From: Streptomyces mangrovi
GTDB taxonomy: Bacteria; Actinomycetota; Actinomycetes; Streptomycetales; Streptomycetaceae
Direction of reading: 5' to 3'
NCBI RefSeq assembly: GCF_900114215.1
Contig: NZ_FOSG01000001.1
Location: 434,001 to 498,000 of the forward strand
DNA: 64,000 nucleotides
Shown here in pieces: positions 17,458-25,795 of this stretch. Under the pieces are notes generated by a model, which was not told the DNA's origin, did no database searches, and worked only from the letters and a program-made list of their open reading frames with translations. Made by a program: the position numbers and the translations under genes. How positions within the stretch are numbered: position 1 is the stretch's first letter; the number at the start of each line of letters is the position of its first letter.

Positions 17458-19179
17458 TCATCCGGCCCGGCGGTGGGCCTTGGACCGCGACCGCTTCTCG
17501 ACGTACATCCGCTGGTCGGCGGAGTGCAGAACCTCCTCGGCGGACATCCCGCACCCCGCCCAGCTGATGCCGAAGCTCGCCCCCACCCGCACCGCGCGCC
17601 CCTCCACGCGGATGGGCGGAACGATCGCGTTGCGCAGCCGTACGGCCAGGTCAGCGGCATCGCCGCGGCACAGCCCGTCCGCCAGGACGACGAATTCGTC
17701 ACCACCCAGCCGGGCGACGGTGTCATTGTCGCGAACACCACTCGAAAGACGTCTGGCCACCTCGATCAGCACGGCGTCGCCGCAGTGGTGGCCGAAGCGG
17801 TCGTTGATCGACTTGAAGCCGTCGAGGTCGCAGAAGAGGACGGCCAGTCCCTTCTCCGAGGGATCGTCGCTCGCGGGCGGAACGGTGTGGACGTGGTGCT
17901 CGTAGCCGCCGGACGGCTCCGGCATGGCTCCCCCGAAGCCGTCCCGGTAACCGCCCGGGCCGAAGCCGTTCCGCCCGAAGCCGTCCTGCCCGAAGCCGTC
18001 GAGGCCGAACCCGCCGGTGCCGAAGCCCTCGGGCCCGAACCCGCCGTCGAGGGCGCCGCCGACTCCCCCGGGGCCCATCTGCGCGGCGTCGGGCACCGGC
18101 GCGGGCTTGTCGCACAGCCGCGCGCCGAGCCGCGCCCGCAGCTCGGCACTGTTGGGCAGACCCGTGAGCGAGTCGTGGCTGGCGCGGTGGGCGAGCTGGA
18201 GCTCGTGCCGCTTGCGCTCCTCGATGTCCTCGACATGGGTGAGCAGGAAGCGCGGGCCGTCGGTGGCGTCGGCCACCACCGAGTTGCGCAGGGAGACCCA
18301 CAGAAAGGAGCCGTCGCGCCGCGCCAGCCGCAGCTCGGCCCGGCCGCCCTCGGCGGAGGTGCGCAGCAGGGTGGCCAGGTCCTCGGGGTGGACGAGGTCG
18401 GAGAAACCGCAGCGCCGCAGCGCCGCGGCCGGGCGGCCCAGCAGCCGGCACAGCGCGTCGTTGGCGCGCACCAGCCGCCCGTGCTGGTCGCCGCCCAGCT
18501 CGGTGACCGCCATACCGCTGGGCGCGTACTCGAAGGCCTGCCGGAAGCTCTCCTCGCTCGACCTCAGCGCCTGCTGTTCACGCTCCAGGCGGACCAGCGC
18601 GCGCTGCATGTTTGCGCGCAGCCGGGCGTTACTGATCGCAATCCCCGCCTGAAAGGCGTACATCTGCAACGCTTCGCGCCCCCACGCGCCCGGGCGCCGC
18701 CCGTTGCGCGGCTTGTCGACGGAGATGACACCGAGGAGCTCTCCGTCGGAGGAGTGCATCGGCGCCATGAGGAGATCCATCGGATGCCACTCGTCGGCGT
18801 ACCGCGGGGCCGGCCCGGCGGTGTGCCACTGCGGCACGTCGTCGTCCATCAGGACCCACGCCTCGGTGTACGGGATGAAGCGCAGCTCGCCCCAGCGCTC
18901 GCCCAGCGCCAGCCGCCGCTCCCAGGCCGCCCGCGAGCCCGTACGGCCCGCCATCATCGCCTCGGCGCCCTCACTGCCCGCGACGGCCGCCACCACGAGG
19001 TCCCCGTCGGGCTTGACCAGGTTGACCGCGGCCAGCTCGAAGTCGAGGCCCTTCACGATGCCGTCGGCGACGGTCTGCAGGGTGTCCGCCAGGCTGCGGG
19101 CGGCGTTGAGGTCCGCCATGGACTGATGGAGCCTGCGCAGGGTGGCGAGGCACACGTACGGCTCCGACTCGGCTTCCAT
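17458..19179 (-). CDS. cdgB: GAF-PAS-GGDEF diguanylate cyclase, CdgB type
   Basis: A 573-residue cytoplasmic cyclase that makes c-di-GMP from two GTP. Domain order is GAF (about 20-195, with LMAPMHSSDGELLGVISVD), PAS/PAC (about 205-325, FRQAFEYAPSGMAVTEL and FLWVSLRNSVV), then GGDEF. The active site is intact: GGDEF at residues 492-496 with an RDND inhibitory site five residues earlier. Between the first GGDEF helices and FCDLDGFKSIND is a 70-residue insert of GFG repeats. The order matches S. coelicolor CdgB (SCO4281 from memory), a BldD-controlled regulator of development. The GAF-PAS part presumably senses a signal that is not evident from sequence. Confidence 0.9.
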   Translation of the reverse strand: MEAESEPYVCLATLRRLHQSMADLNAARSLADTLQTVADGIVKGLDFELAAVNLVKPDGDLVVAAVAGSEGAEAMMAGRTGSRAAWERRLALGERWGELRFIPYTEAWVLMDDDVPQWHTAGPAPRYADEWHPMDLLMAPMHSSDGELLGVISVDKPRNGRRPGAWGREALQMYAFQAGIAISNARLRANMQRALVRLEREQQALRSSEESFRQAFEYAPSGMAVTELGGDQHGRLVRANDALCRLLGRPAAALRRCGFSDLVHPEDLATLLRTSAEGGRAELRLARRDGSFLWVSLRNSVVADATDGPRFLLTHVEDIEERKRHELQLAHRASHDSLTGLPNSAELRARLGARLCDKPAPVPDAAQMGPGGVGGALDGGFGPEGFGTGGFGLDGFGQDGFGRNGFGPGGYRDGFGGAMPEPSGGYEHHVHTVPPASDDPSEKGLAVLFCDLDGFKSINDRFGHHCGDAVLIEVARRLSSGVRDNDTVARLGGDEFVVLADGLCRGDAADLAVRLRNAIVPPIRVEGRAVRVGASFGISWAGCGMSAEEVLHSADQRMYVEKRSRSKAHRRAG

Positions 19180-19306
19180 CCGCCCTCCCCCTGAGACTCG
19201 AGTAGGTGACTCCAGATGATCCGGTTTTGGACTTCCTCCTGTCTTCAGGCCACTGAATCACAGCGAGCTGTCCAGTCGGTACACAGGGTCAACAATTGAC
19301 CTCGTG

Positions 19307-19322
19307 TGTGACTCATGTCACA
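19307..19322. promoter_or_regulatory. inverted repeat, possible BldD-type operator in the cdgB upstream region
   Basis: TGTGAC and GTCACA separated by four bases lie 128 bases upstream of cdgB and 196 bases upstream of the flavin reductase gene. The BldD consensus, AGTGA and TCACC half-sites, is similar, and cdgB is a known BldD target in S. coelicolor. The rest of the 338-base divergent region holds no gene I can support and presumably contains both promoters (a TTGACC lies at 19297). Confidence 0.4.
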
Positions 19323-19517
19323 ACAGAGCGTGGGTGCGCGACCGCGCTGCGTGGGAGCGCTCCGACCCGCACCACACCCGTACCGAACGCAAATTCCGGC
19401 CCTGACCTGCGAATCATTCAGCCGATGTACCTAGGTCCGCCCTGGTCCCGGAGGCCGATGCGACCCCCGGGTCCAGCGTCTAGCGTGCGGGGTGTGCACC
19501 CGACACCACGGCAACAG

Positions 19518-20081
19518 ATGTCCCGGAACGCCCCCACTTCGCCCTCGCGCCACACCTCCGGCCTCCCGCATCCTGAGGGGGTGGGCGAGGAGGAGTTCCG
19601 CGCGGCCCTGGCACGGCTGGCCGCGGGCGTGGTACTGGTGACGGCGCACGACCCGGAGGACGGGCCGCGCGGCGAGGACGTGGGCATGACCGCGACCTCC
19701 TTCCTCTCCGTCTCCCTGGACCCGCCGCTGGTACTGGTCAGCGTGCGCGAGGGCTCCCGGATGGACGAACTGCTGGAACGGCAGCCCCTGTGGGCCGCCT
19801 CCCTGCTCGCGGAGGGCCAGCGCCACATCGCGGGCCGCTTCTCCATGCGCGGCCGGGTCAGCGACCGCCTGCTCTTCCAGGACATGCCCTGTACCCGCGG
19901 CGAGGCCTCCGGCGCCCCCCTGGCCGACGGCGCGCTGGCGACGGTGGAGTGCCGCACCGAGCAGCGGGTGGGCGCGGGCGACCACACGCTGGTGATCGGC
20001 CGGGTGCTGGCCACCTCCCTGCCGTCCTCGGAGGGCAGGCCACTGACGTACTTCCGCGGACGCTACCGCCACCTGTCATAA
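19518..20081 (+). CDS. flavin reductase family protein
   Basis: A 187-residue FMN-binding split-barrel protein. After about 30 disordered residues comes the characteristic FRAALARLAAGVVLVTAHD, then GMTATSFLSVSLDPPLVLVSV, the FMN-binding core of HpaC-like flavin reductases and related desaturase partners, and it ends LTYFRGRYRHLS, a typical family C terminus. It would reduce flavin with NAD(P)H for a partner monooxygenase, or act as a heme/flavin oxygen sensor. No partner oxygenase is adjacent. The start is uncertain: ATG 19518 has a poor ribosome site; a GTG at 19494 would add eight residues. Confidence 0.85.
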   Translation: MSRNAPTSPSRHTSGLPHPEGVGEEEFRAALARLAAGVVLVTAHDPEDGPRGEDVGMTATSFLSVSLDPPLVLVSVREGSRMDELLERQPLWAASLLAEGQRHIAGRFSMRGRVSDRLLFQDMPCTRGEASGAPLADGALATVECRTEQRVGAGDHTLVIGRVLATSLPSSEGRPLTYFRGRYRHLS

Positions 20082-20208
20082 CGGCCGCCCCGGCCGGAAA
20101 ACGCGCCCGTCGTCCACAGCCCCCGACGGGCCGGATCGTCTGCTGACTACACTGACGTGACACGACCTTGGCACAGCGTGGCGATCAATCGGGGGACGGG
20201 GGCACGGC

Positions 20209-20667
20209 GTGACAGGCGAGCGTGACTTCGGCGGTGGCAAGAGCCTGAACTACCAGGCCGAGACACTCACCGCCTTCAAGGGCCGCATCGACGAACTCCT
20301 GGGCGAGCTGGGGAAGTCCCCCGCGTCCCACAAACAGATCGGCGAACAGACCGTCACCCCGGACGCGTACGGCACGGGCTTCAGCGCGGCGGAGGATCTG
20401 TCAGCCCTCTATGAGAAGGTGCACACGCGCCTGGAATCCCTCTCCCGGCTGTTCGGCGAGCAGTTGGAGGCGCTGGGGATCGCCACCGAGATCGTGGACA
20501 AGGGCTACGGCAACGTCGAGGCGGAACGGCGACAGCGCTTCCAGGCCATCCAGACGCAGGTTGACGAGCACTGGTCGGCAAGTCGGCAGGGCGACTCGGA
20601 GGAGGGCAAGGACGCCTCTTCCGAAGGCAACAGGAAGGCCCTCGACGCGGACACGGACTTCGACTGA
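20209..20667 (+). CDS. helical WXG-locus partner protein
   Basis: A 152-residue soluble protein from GTG with GGGGGACG upstream. It is mostly alpha-helical: LNYQAETLTAFKGRIDELLG, AAEDLSALYEKVHTRLESLS and EAERRQRFQAIQTQVDEHW, like the hairpin of WXG100/ESX-type or Esp chaperone proteins, but I see no W-x-G. The acidic C terminus is disordered. It precedes the WXG100 protein gene by eleven bases and lies in a three-gene operon ending with a mycosin. It plausibly pairs with that substrate in the cytoplasm. No named family is recognised. Confidence 0.78.
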   Translation: MTGERDFGGGKSLNYQAETLTAFKGRIDELLGELGKSPASHKQIGEQTVTPDAYGTGFSAAEDLSALYEKVHTRLESLSRLFGEQLEALGIATEIVDKGYGNVEAERRQRFQAIQTQVDEHWSASRQGDSEEGKDASSEGNRKALDADTDFD

Positions 20668-20678
20668 GGGGGGCAGGA

Positions 20679-22025
20679 ATGGCTACGGGAGAGTTCGAAG
20701 GCAAGTCGCTCGCCGCGCTCAACGGGATGGTCACGAAGGCCGACCCCGGCCTGCTCACCTCACGCGGCCAGGCCCTCGGCAAGGCCGGCTCCGACATGGA
20801 CGGCATCGGCAGCGAACTGCGCACCTACATCGACCGTGTGGAGTGGGACGGCGAGGGCGGCGACGCCTTCCGCGAGTGGGGGCGTCAGTTCGCCCTGGAA
20901 TCCATGCGGTTCGCCGCGTACGTCCGCACGCTCGGGCATCACATGGTCAACGCGGGCCAGGCCCTGACCGAGGCCAAGGCGGCCATCCCCGAGCCCGAGT
21001 TGATGTGCTACGCCGACCCGGAGAAGGACAAGGCCCGCCAGGAGAGCGAGGAGAGCAAGCGCCAGGAGGCGATCAACCAGCTCAACCGGCTGTCGTCGTA
21101 CTACAGGACGACCGGGGAAAGCCTCCGCGCCGCAGAGGAACCGGACTTCAAGCCGCTGCCGAACCGGTACGGGGAAGATCCAGGTGCGTACGCGCCGGGT
21201 TCGGTGTCGGGTTCCGGCTCGCAGGAGGGCTCAGCCCACCGGGGACCGGGGGCCGCTTCGGGAGGCATGGCTGCTGCTAAAAGCAGTGAGGATTTCCACT
21301 CCGCCCTCACGGCCGACCGGTCCGTTCCTACAGCCGACCGCCCTGCCCCGGTGGCCGAGCGCCCCACGAGCATGACGATCGACTCCGTCGCCTCACCTCC
21401 TGCCGCTGAGCCTCGGTCGCAAACAGGCCCGAACCCCTCCCACCCCTCCACAGGCCCTTCATCTCCAGCCACGCCTCCAGTGGCGCCCAGTGGACCGATC
21501 CCTCGCACCGGCCGGCCGCTGCCCCACATCACCGCAACCGGTCAGCCACCGGGTAGCGGTGGAGGGGGTGGTGTCCCACCGCGAAGTTCCGCCAGAGACG
21601 GCATCATGGGCGGTACCCCCCGCCAGGCGGGTAACCAAGCTGTGGGAGCGGGAAATCCACGCGGAGCCGTTGGCGGGGACCGCGCTCCTCTGGGACGGCC
21701 CGTGGGCGGTTTCCCGGGTTCCGCAAGTGGCGGGTCTCCGGCAGGAAGAGGCATGTACCCAGGACGGTCTATGGCGCCGCAGCCGGGTGGCACTGCGGGA
21801 GGCTCTCGCATGGGCAGCGGTCGCAGCCGCGCGGAATTCACTCCCGGTGGTACCGGGCTCGTCCGGGGCAGCACAGCATCGGGTGTGGCAGGAACTGGGC
21901 GGCCGACCAACACGAATTCCCCACCGAGGGACCGGAGAGAGAGCCAGAACCGCCCCGACTACCTCACCGAAGACGAGGAGACCTGGACGGGGCGACGGGA
22001 CGTTGTGCCGCCGGTCATCGATTGA
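20679..22025 (+). CDS. WXG100-family type VII secretion candidate with Pro/Gly-rich tail
   Basis: A 448-residue protein. The N-terminal ~150 residues are a WXG100-like helical hairpin with the turn VEWDGEGGDAFREWG (W-D-G). Residues about 160-420 are a long low-complexity Pro/Gly/Ser stretch, and the C terminus is DYLTEDEETWTGRRDVVPPVID, in which YLTEDEETW is a motif I remember at the end of many Streptomyces WXG-type proteins. The architecture is PPE-like: folded helical head, flexible tail. It lies eleven bases after its partner and 22 bases before the mycosin gene, so the protease may process or control it. No EccC ATPase is in the window. Confidence 0.82.
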   Translation: MATGEFEGKSLAALNGMVTKADPGLLTSRGQALGKAGSDMDGIGSELRTYIDRVEWDGEGGDAFREWGRQFALESMRFAAYVRTLGHHMVNAGQALTEAKAAIPEPELMCYADPEKDKARQESEESKRQEAINQLNRLSSYYRTTGESLRAAEEPDFKPLPNRYGEDPGAYAPGSVSGSGSQEGSAHRGPGAASGGMAAAKSSEDFHSALTADRSVPTADRPAPVAERPTSMTIDSVASPPAAEPRSQTGPNPSHPSTGPSSPATPPVAPSGPIPRTGRPLPHITATGQPPGSGGGGGVPPRSSARDGIMGGTPRQAGNQAVGAGNPRGAVGGDRAPLGRPVGGFPGSASGGSPAGRGMYPGRSMAPQPGGTAGGSRMGSGRSRAEFTPGGTGLVRGSTASGVAGTGRPTNTNSPPRDRRESQNRPDYLTEDEETWTGRRDVVPPVID

Positions 22026-22047
22026 TTCCGAGGAAGTGTCCTGTCGC

Positions 22048-23274
22048 ATGCGATTCCATGCCCTCCCTCCACAGAGGCGAGCACTGACTTTGGTCGGTCT
22101 GCTCACAGCCACGCTCATGTCCGTGGGGCTGCTCACGCCCCCCGCCCTAGCCGATGTCAGGCCGGACCAGCAGTGGTATCTGGACGCCATGAACTCCTCA
22201 GGGCTGTGGGAAGTCAGCAAGGGCAAAGGTGTAACTGTCGCTGTCATCGATTCCGGGGTGAAGCCGACTCCAGGGTTGACCGGCAGGCTGGTGCCCGGAA
22301 AGAGCTTCACCTCCGAGGACCCTGATCCCCATGAGGACGTGGACGGCCACGGAACGGAGATTGCCGCACTGATCGCCGGCTCCGGGGCAGGGAACACCCT
22401 TCGAGGGCTGGCTCCCGAAACAAAAATCCTCCCCTTGCGAACACATGTCGAAGAGGGCTTCTTCAGCTCGCACGAGCCAATCATCAAAGCAATCCGATAT
22501 GCGGCCCGGAGCGACGCCAAGATCATCAATATCTCACAGGGTGTCTCCGGAGTGGATGACGAGACTTACACCGCCCTGCAGGACGCAATCGATGAGGCCA
22601 ATAAGCGCGGCAAGCTGGTCTTCGCCTCCGCCGGGAACCAGGGGCTCAAGACCAAGACGCACTATCCCGCATCGTTGCCGGGTGTCGTCGCAGTAGGCGC
22701 AGTAGACGAGACCGGCACAGTGGCCGACTTCTCCAACCACGGTCCCTACCTCACTCTCTCCGCCCCTGGCGTGCCCGGCGGCACGAGCCAGGCGTCCGCC
22801 ATCGCGTCCGCCTCGGCCGCGCTAATCTGGGCCAAGCACCCCGACTGGACCAACCACCAGGTCCTGCGCGTGATGGTCGAGACGACGGGGATGTCGCAGC
22901 GGGGCGAGGAGCCCAGCATGTACCTCGGGCATGGCATCGTCAGACCCGCACAGGTCCTGGTCGACGGCGACGGCGACCCCGGGCCGGCGGATGTGAGCCC
23001 GATCTTCTCCAAGTACTACGCCTCCCTCGAAGCCTCCAAGTCCCCCTCTCCCGAGGACGGAGAGGCCGACGGCAAGAACGAGGGACCGCCCACCGCCAAG
23101 CCCGGCAAGGAGCAGGAGCAGGGCGACGAGCAGGTCGCCGCGCAGGAGGGCACCGGCGACAGCGGGCCGCCCTGGACGGCCATCGGCATCGGAGCCGCAG
23201 TACTCGTCGCCGTCGCCGCGGTCGTCACCGCCATAGCCTTCCGGCGACGGACACCGGCACAGCCCCGGTACTGA
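22048..23274 (+). CDS. mycP: mycosin-type S8 serine protease (type VII secretion associated)
   Basis: A 408-residue membrane-anchored subtilisin. The signal peptide is within residues 1-36, followed by the catalytic triad Asp68 (VAVIDSG), His101 (DGHGTEIAALIAG) and Ser247 (GGTSQASAIASASAAL), with the oxyanion Asn in FASAGNQG. A charged Pro/Glu linker leads to a C-terminal helix at about 376-398 (WTAIGIGAAVLVAVAAVV) and an RRR stop-transfer. This is the MycP layout of type VII secretion systems. It is the last gene in a three-gene unit with WXG proteins but without EccB-E, so it is an accessory module. GC is a little lower than in its neighbours. Confidence 0.9.
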   Translation: MRFHALPPQRRALTLVGLLTATLMSVGLLTPPALADVRPDQQWYLDAMNSSGLWEVSKGKGVTVAVIDSGVKPTPGLTGRLVPGKSFTSEDPDPHEDVDGHGTEIAALIAGSGAGNTLRGLAPETKILPLRTHVEEGFFSSHEPIIKAIRYAARSDAKIINISQGVSGVDDETYTALQDAIDEANKRGKLVFASAGNQGLKTKTHYPASLPGVVAVGAVDETGTVADFSNHGPYLTLSAPGVPGGTSQASAIASASAALIWAKHPDWTNHQVLRVMVETTGMSQRGEEPSMYLGHGIVRPAQVLVDGDGDPGPADVSPIFSKYYASLEASKSPSPEDGEADGKNEGPPTAKPGKEQEQGDEQVAAQEGTGDSGPPWTAIGIGAAVLVAVAAVVTAIAFRRRTPAQPRY

Positions 23275-23304
23275 GGAGCAAGGGGGTGGGCCGGCCCGGC
23301 CGGC

Positions 23305-23742
23305 CTATCCCCAGTCGCGGCCGGAGCGGCCGCGCTTGACGTCGGAGCGGTGCTTCTTGTTCCGCAGCCGCCGCTCGTTGATCCCGCGCGGGATCTTGCC
23401 CTTCTTGCGCGGGCGCGGTGGCGGCGCGGTCGCCTCCGCCAGCACCGCGGCCATGCGTACGGCCGCGGTCTCGCGGTTGCGCCACTGGGAGCGGTGCTCG
23501 GCGGCCCGTACGACCAGGACTCCGTCCACCAGCCGACCTGCCAGCCGCTCCAGGGCCCGCTCCTTCCACACCTCGGGCAGTGCCTCGGTGCGCGCGAGGT
23601 CGAAGCGGAGCTCGACCCGGCTGTCGCTGGTGTTGACGTGCTGGCCGCCAGGCCCGGACGAGCGTGAGAAACGCCAGTTCAGCTCGGCCTCCGGCAGGGA
23701 GACCGAGCCACGGATGAGATAGGGCCCGGACATGGCTCCCAT
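23305..23742 (-). CDS. arfB: alternative ribosome-rescue factor, peptidyl-tRNA hydrolase ArfB
   Basis: A 145-residue release-factor-like protein that frees stalled ribosomes. It has the catalytic GGQ motif in FSRSSGPGGQHVNTSDSRVEL and the basic C-terminal tail (PRPRKKGKIPRGINERRLRNKKHRSD) that enters the empty mRNA channel. Length is right for ArfB rather than for a full release factor. The ATG at 23742 has GGAGGG upstream; an internal ATG three codons later is less likely. The gene is convergent with the mycosin gene and divergent from the TerD gene. Confidence 0.92.
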   Translation of the reverse strand: MGAMSGPYLIRGSVSLPEAELNWRFSRSSGPGGQHVNTSDSRVELRFDLARTEALPEVWKERALERLAGRLVDGVLVVRAAEHRSQWRNRETAAVRMAAVLAEATAPPPRPRKKGKIPRGINERRLRNKKHRSDVKRGRSGRDWG

Positions 23743-23964
23743 GATCCCGCCCTCCGGGCCCGCCGTCACGGCGTTTTCCCCGCCCTCCTGCTCCTCTCCC
23801 GCTCCCCTTCTGCTCCCCCCGGCTCTCCTTCCCGGCCACCTCACCGGCGAGGAAGGTAAAGAAAGCAAAGAAACATGGAACCCGGTCCCCCACCGTCGGC
23901 GTTGGAGAGGGTAGGAAATGGACCAGTAAGGGCCAGCACGGAAACACCACAGAAGGGCATCCCC

Positions 23965-24540
23965 ATGGCTGTAAGCCTGTCCAAGGGCGGCAACGTCTCG
24001 CTCACCAAGGAGGCCCCCGGCCTGACCGCCGTGACGGTCGGCCTCGGCTGGGACGTCCGTACGACCACCGGCACCGACTTCGACCTCGACGCCAGCGCCA
24101 TCGCGGTCAACGCGAACGGCCAGGTCTACTCGGACCAGCACTTCGTCTTCTTCAACAACAAGGCCACCCCGGACCAGGCGATCGTCCACACCGGCGACAA
24201 CCGCACCGGTGAGGGCGCGGGCGACGACGAGCAGATCAACGTCAACCTCGCGGCGCTGCCCGCCGACATCGACAAGATCGTCTTCCCGGTCTCCATCTAC
24301 GACGCCGAGAGCCGCAGCCAGAACTTCGGCCAGGTGCGCAACGCCTACATCCGGGTGGTGAACCAGGCCGGCGGCACCGAGATCGCCCGCTACGACCTGA
24401 GCGAGGACGCCGCCACCGAGACCGCCATGGTCTTCGGCGAGCTGTACCGCCACGGCGCGGAGTGGAAGTTCCGCGCGGTCGGTCAGGGCTACGCCTCCGG
24501 CCTGGTCGGCATCGCCAAGGACTTCGGCGTCAACGTCTGA
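23965..24540 (+). CDS. TerD family protein
   Basis: A 191-residue beta-sandwich protein of the TerD/TerE group, calcium-binding proteins linked to tellurite and general stress resistance. The whole family pattern is present: [73 protein letters not shown] and [20 protein letters not shown], with the metal-binding acidic residues. Length is standard. It stands alone, with 222 bases upstream including an A-rich leader around 23850-23880. Streptomyces usually carry several TerD copies; a TerD-like region also occurs in the RING protein at 34 kb. Confidence 0.95.
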   Translation: MAVSLSKGGNVSLTKEAPGLTAVTVGLGWDVRTTTGTDFDLDASAIAVNANGQVYSDQHFVFFNNKATPDQAIVHTGDNRTGEGAGDDEQINVNLAALPADIDKIVFPVSIYDAESRSQNFGQVRNAYIRVVNQAGGTEIARYDLSEDAATETAMVFGELYRHGAEWKFRAVGQGYASGLVGIAKDFGVNV

Positions 24541-24555
24541 TCGTCACGGCCTCGC

Positions 24556-24596
24556 GAGGGCGCCCGGCACCGCGATGCGCGGTGCCGGGCGCCCTC
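24556..24596. terminator. hairpin after terD
   Basis: A perfect 19-bp inverted repeat (left arm GAGGGCGCCCGGCACCGCG) with a three-base loop lies between the convergent TerD and Cys-rich protein genes and can serve both. Confidence 0.7.
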
Positions 24597-24602
24597 CGCG
24601 TC

Positions 24603-25025
24603 CTACGGCTCCCGCGCGTGGCAGGGGCAGGAGCAGCGCAGCAGGGTCACGCCCTCGCAGGGCGGCTCGGCCGCCTCGTCGTCCCGGCAGGTGCGGTGCT
24701 GCCCCAAACGGCACGCCACCGACCGGTACTCCTCGCTCCTGAAGGACAGGGGTGCGAACCGGCGTTCGCAGCGGCAGCAGGGCATCGTCCGCCGCCCGGT
24801 CACCGGACCACCGCCCCCCACCCGTACACCGTGGATCACGGGCGGGCCGACGTCGATGCCGTCGAGTGCCAGGGCGAGCGCGCGGCGCCGCTCCTGCTGC
24901 TCGTACGCGACCACGTAGGGGCGGACCAGGGGCGTGGGGTCGTGGTAGGCCGGTTCGGCCGCCCAGCGGCGCAGGAGGGAGGGCGGGCAGCGGTACGGCC
25001 GGCGTGGTGACGCGGACGCGCACAC
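24603..25025 (-). CDS. conserved Cys-rich Streptomyces protein
   Basis: A 140-residue protein, probably starting at the GTG giving MCASASPRRPYRCPPSLLRR, with GAAGGCGGG upstream. The middle has PLVRPYVVAYEQQERRRALALALDGIDVGPPVIHGV, a pattern common to several small Streptomyces proteins of unknown function. The C-terminal half is cysteine-rich (MPCCRCERRF, SVACRLGQHRTC, RCSCPCHA) and may bind zinc. There is no signal peptide. It is divergent from the next gene. Function is not recognised. Confidence 0.7.
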   Translation of the reverse strand: MCASASPRRPYRCPPSLLRRWAAEPAYHDPTPLVRPYVVAYEQQERRRALALALDGIDVGPPVIHGVRVGGGGPVTGRRTMPCCRCERRFAPLSFRSEEYRSVACRLGQHRTCRDDEAAEPPCEGVTLLRCSCPCHAREP

Positions 25026-25162
25026 GGTCCCGCCTTCGCGCCCGGCCGGGCGGCGACGGGACCGGTGCCTGCGCCGCGCGGACGGGCGTACAGGCTGGGA
25101 GGACCTGAGCCCCGCCCCGCCCGGTGGGCGCACGCGCGCCCCGCCGTGCCACCATCGCTCCC

Positions 25163-25660
25163 GTGCTCGACATCGGCTACTCCCTCTCCCGCCGCTTCCC
25201 CGATCCGCCGCAGACCGACTACCGCTCGGCGGATGTGCGGGCGCTGCGGCACGACCTGTTCTGCGGCGACGTCTACCTCGCGGACACCGAGGCGGACCGG
25301 GAGCTGTCCACCGCGCGCGGCACCGTGCCGGTGCTCGACTTCGCCTGGGCGCTGTGCGACATCGCCGAGCGCCTCGACCGCGACCCGCTCGGCAGCCGTG
25401 CCGCCAAGCCGCAGTACGCCGAGCTGGACTTCGTGGAGTCGGCCGACAGCCTCCACTTCGCGCGCCGCTTCGGCTGGGTGGACGTCACCGCCGACTGGCT
25501 GCCCGCCGACGAGCCGCCGCTGACCGTCAACCACGGCGAGCTGCGCCGCGAGGCCCGCGACTTCCTGCACGACCTGATCGCCGACCTCACCGACATCCAC
25601 GAGGGGCTGGGCGACAACCCCGTGCTCTGGGACCTCCAGGCCCGCTTCCCCAGGGTCTGA
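25163..25660 (+). CDS. conserved hypothetical protein
   Basis: A 165-residue acidic cytoplasmic protein, most likely from the GTG giving VLDIGYSLSRRFPDPPQTDY; upstream in-frame residues are basic and lie in the divergent promoter region. It has mixed alpha/beta character (DVYLADTEADRELSTARGTV, VLDFAWALCDIAERL, LDFVESADSLHFARRFGW, HDLIADLTDIHEGLG). It resembles single-domain immunity or structural proteins in style, but I do not recognise a family and no toxin gene is beside it. Confidence 0.7.
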   Translation: MLDIGYSLSRRFPDPPQTDYRSADVRALRHDLFCGDVYLADTEADRELSTARGTVPVLDFAWALCDIAERLDRDPLGSRAAKPQYAELDFVESADSLHFARRFGWVDVTADWLPADEPPLTVNHGELRREARDFLHDLIADLTDIHEGLGDNPVLWDLQARFPRV

Positions 25661-25704
25661 CACCCTTCCTTCCCTCCCCGAGGCCCCTGCCTCGACGGCC
25701 TTGA

Positions 25705-25722
25705 CCTCAAGTCCGCTTGAGG
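25705..25722. promoter_or_regulatory. SoxR box upstream of the quinone oxidoreductase gene
   Basis: CCTCAAGTCCGCTTGAGG is a dyad matching the classical SoxR site CCTCAAGTTAACTTGAGG at 14 of 18 positions, differing only at the centre. A TTGACC overlaps it at 25701. SoxR of Streptomyces answers redox-active compounds such as actinorhodin, and an oxidoreductase (SCO4266 from memory) is among its few known targets. Confidence 0.8.
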
Positions 25723-25729
25723 GCGGAGA

Positions 25730-25773
25730 GTGGTTATCGCCGGTCCGGCGGGCGCCGGACCGGCGATAACCAC
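25730..25773. repeat. perfect 21-bp inverted repeat in the oxidoreductase leader
   Basis: Arms of 21 bases beginning GTGGTTATCGCCGG are separated by GG only. It lies eight bases downstream of the SoxR box and 22 bases before the start codon, so it is in the 5' untranslated region or overlaps the transcription start. It could be a second operator, an mRNA hairpin, or a terminator of the preceding gene. Confidence 0.7.
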
Positions 25774-25795
25774 CCACCAGCCACGGGGAGAGCCC

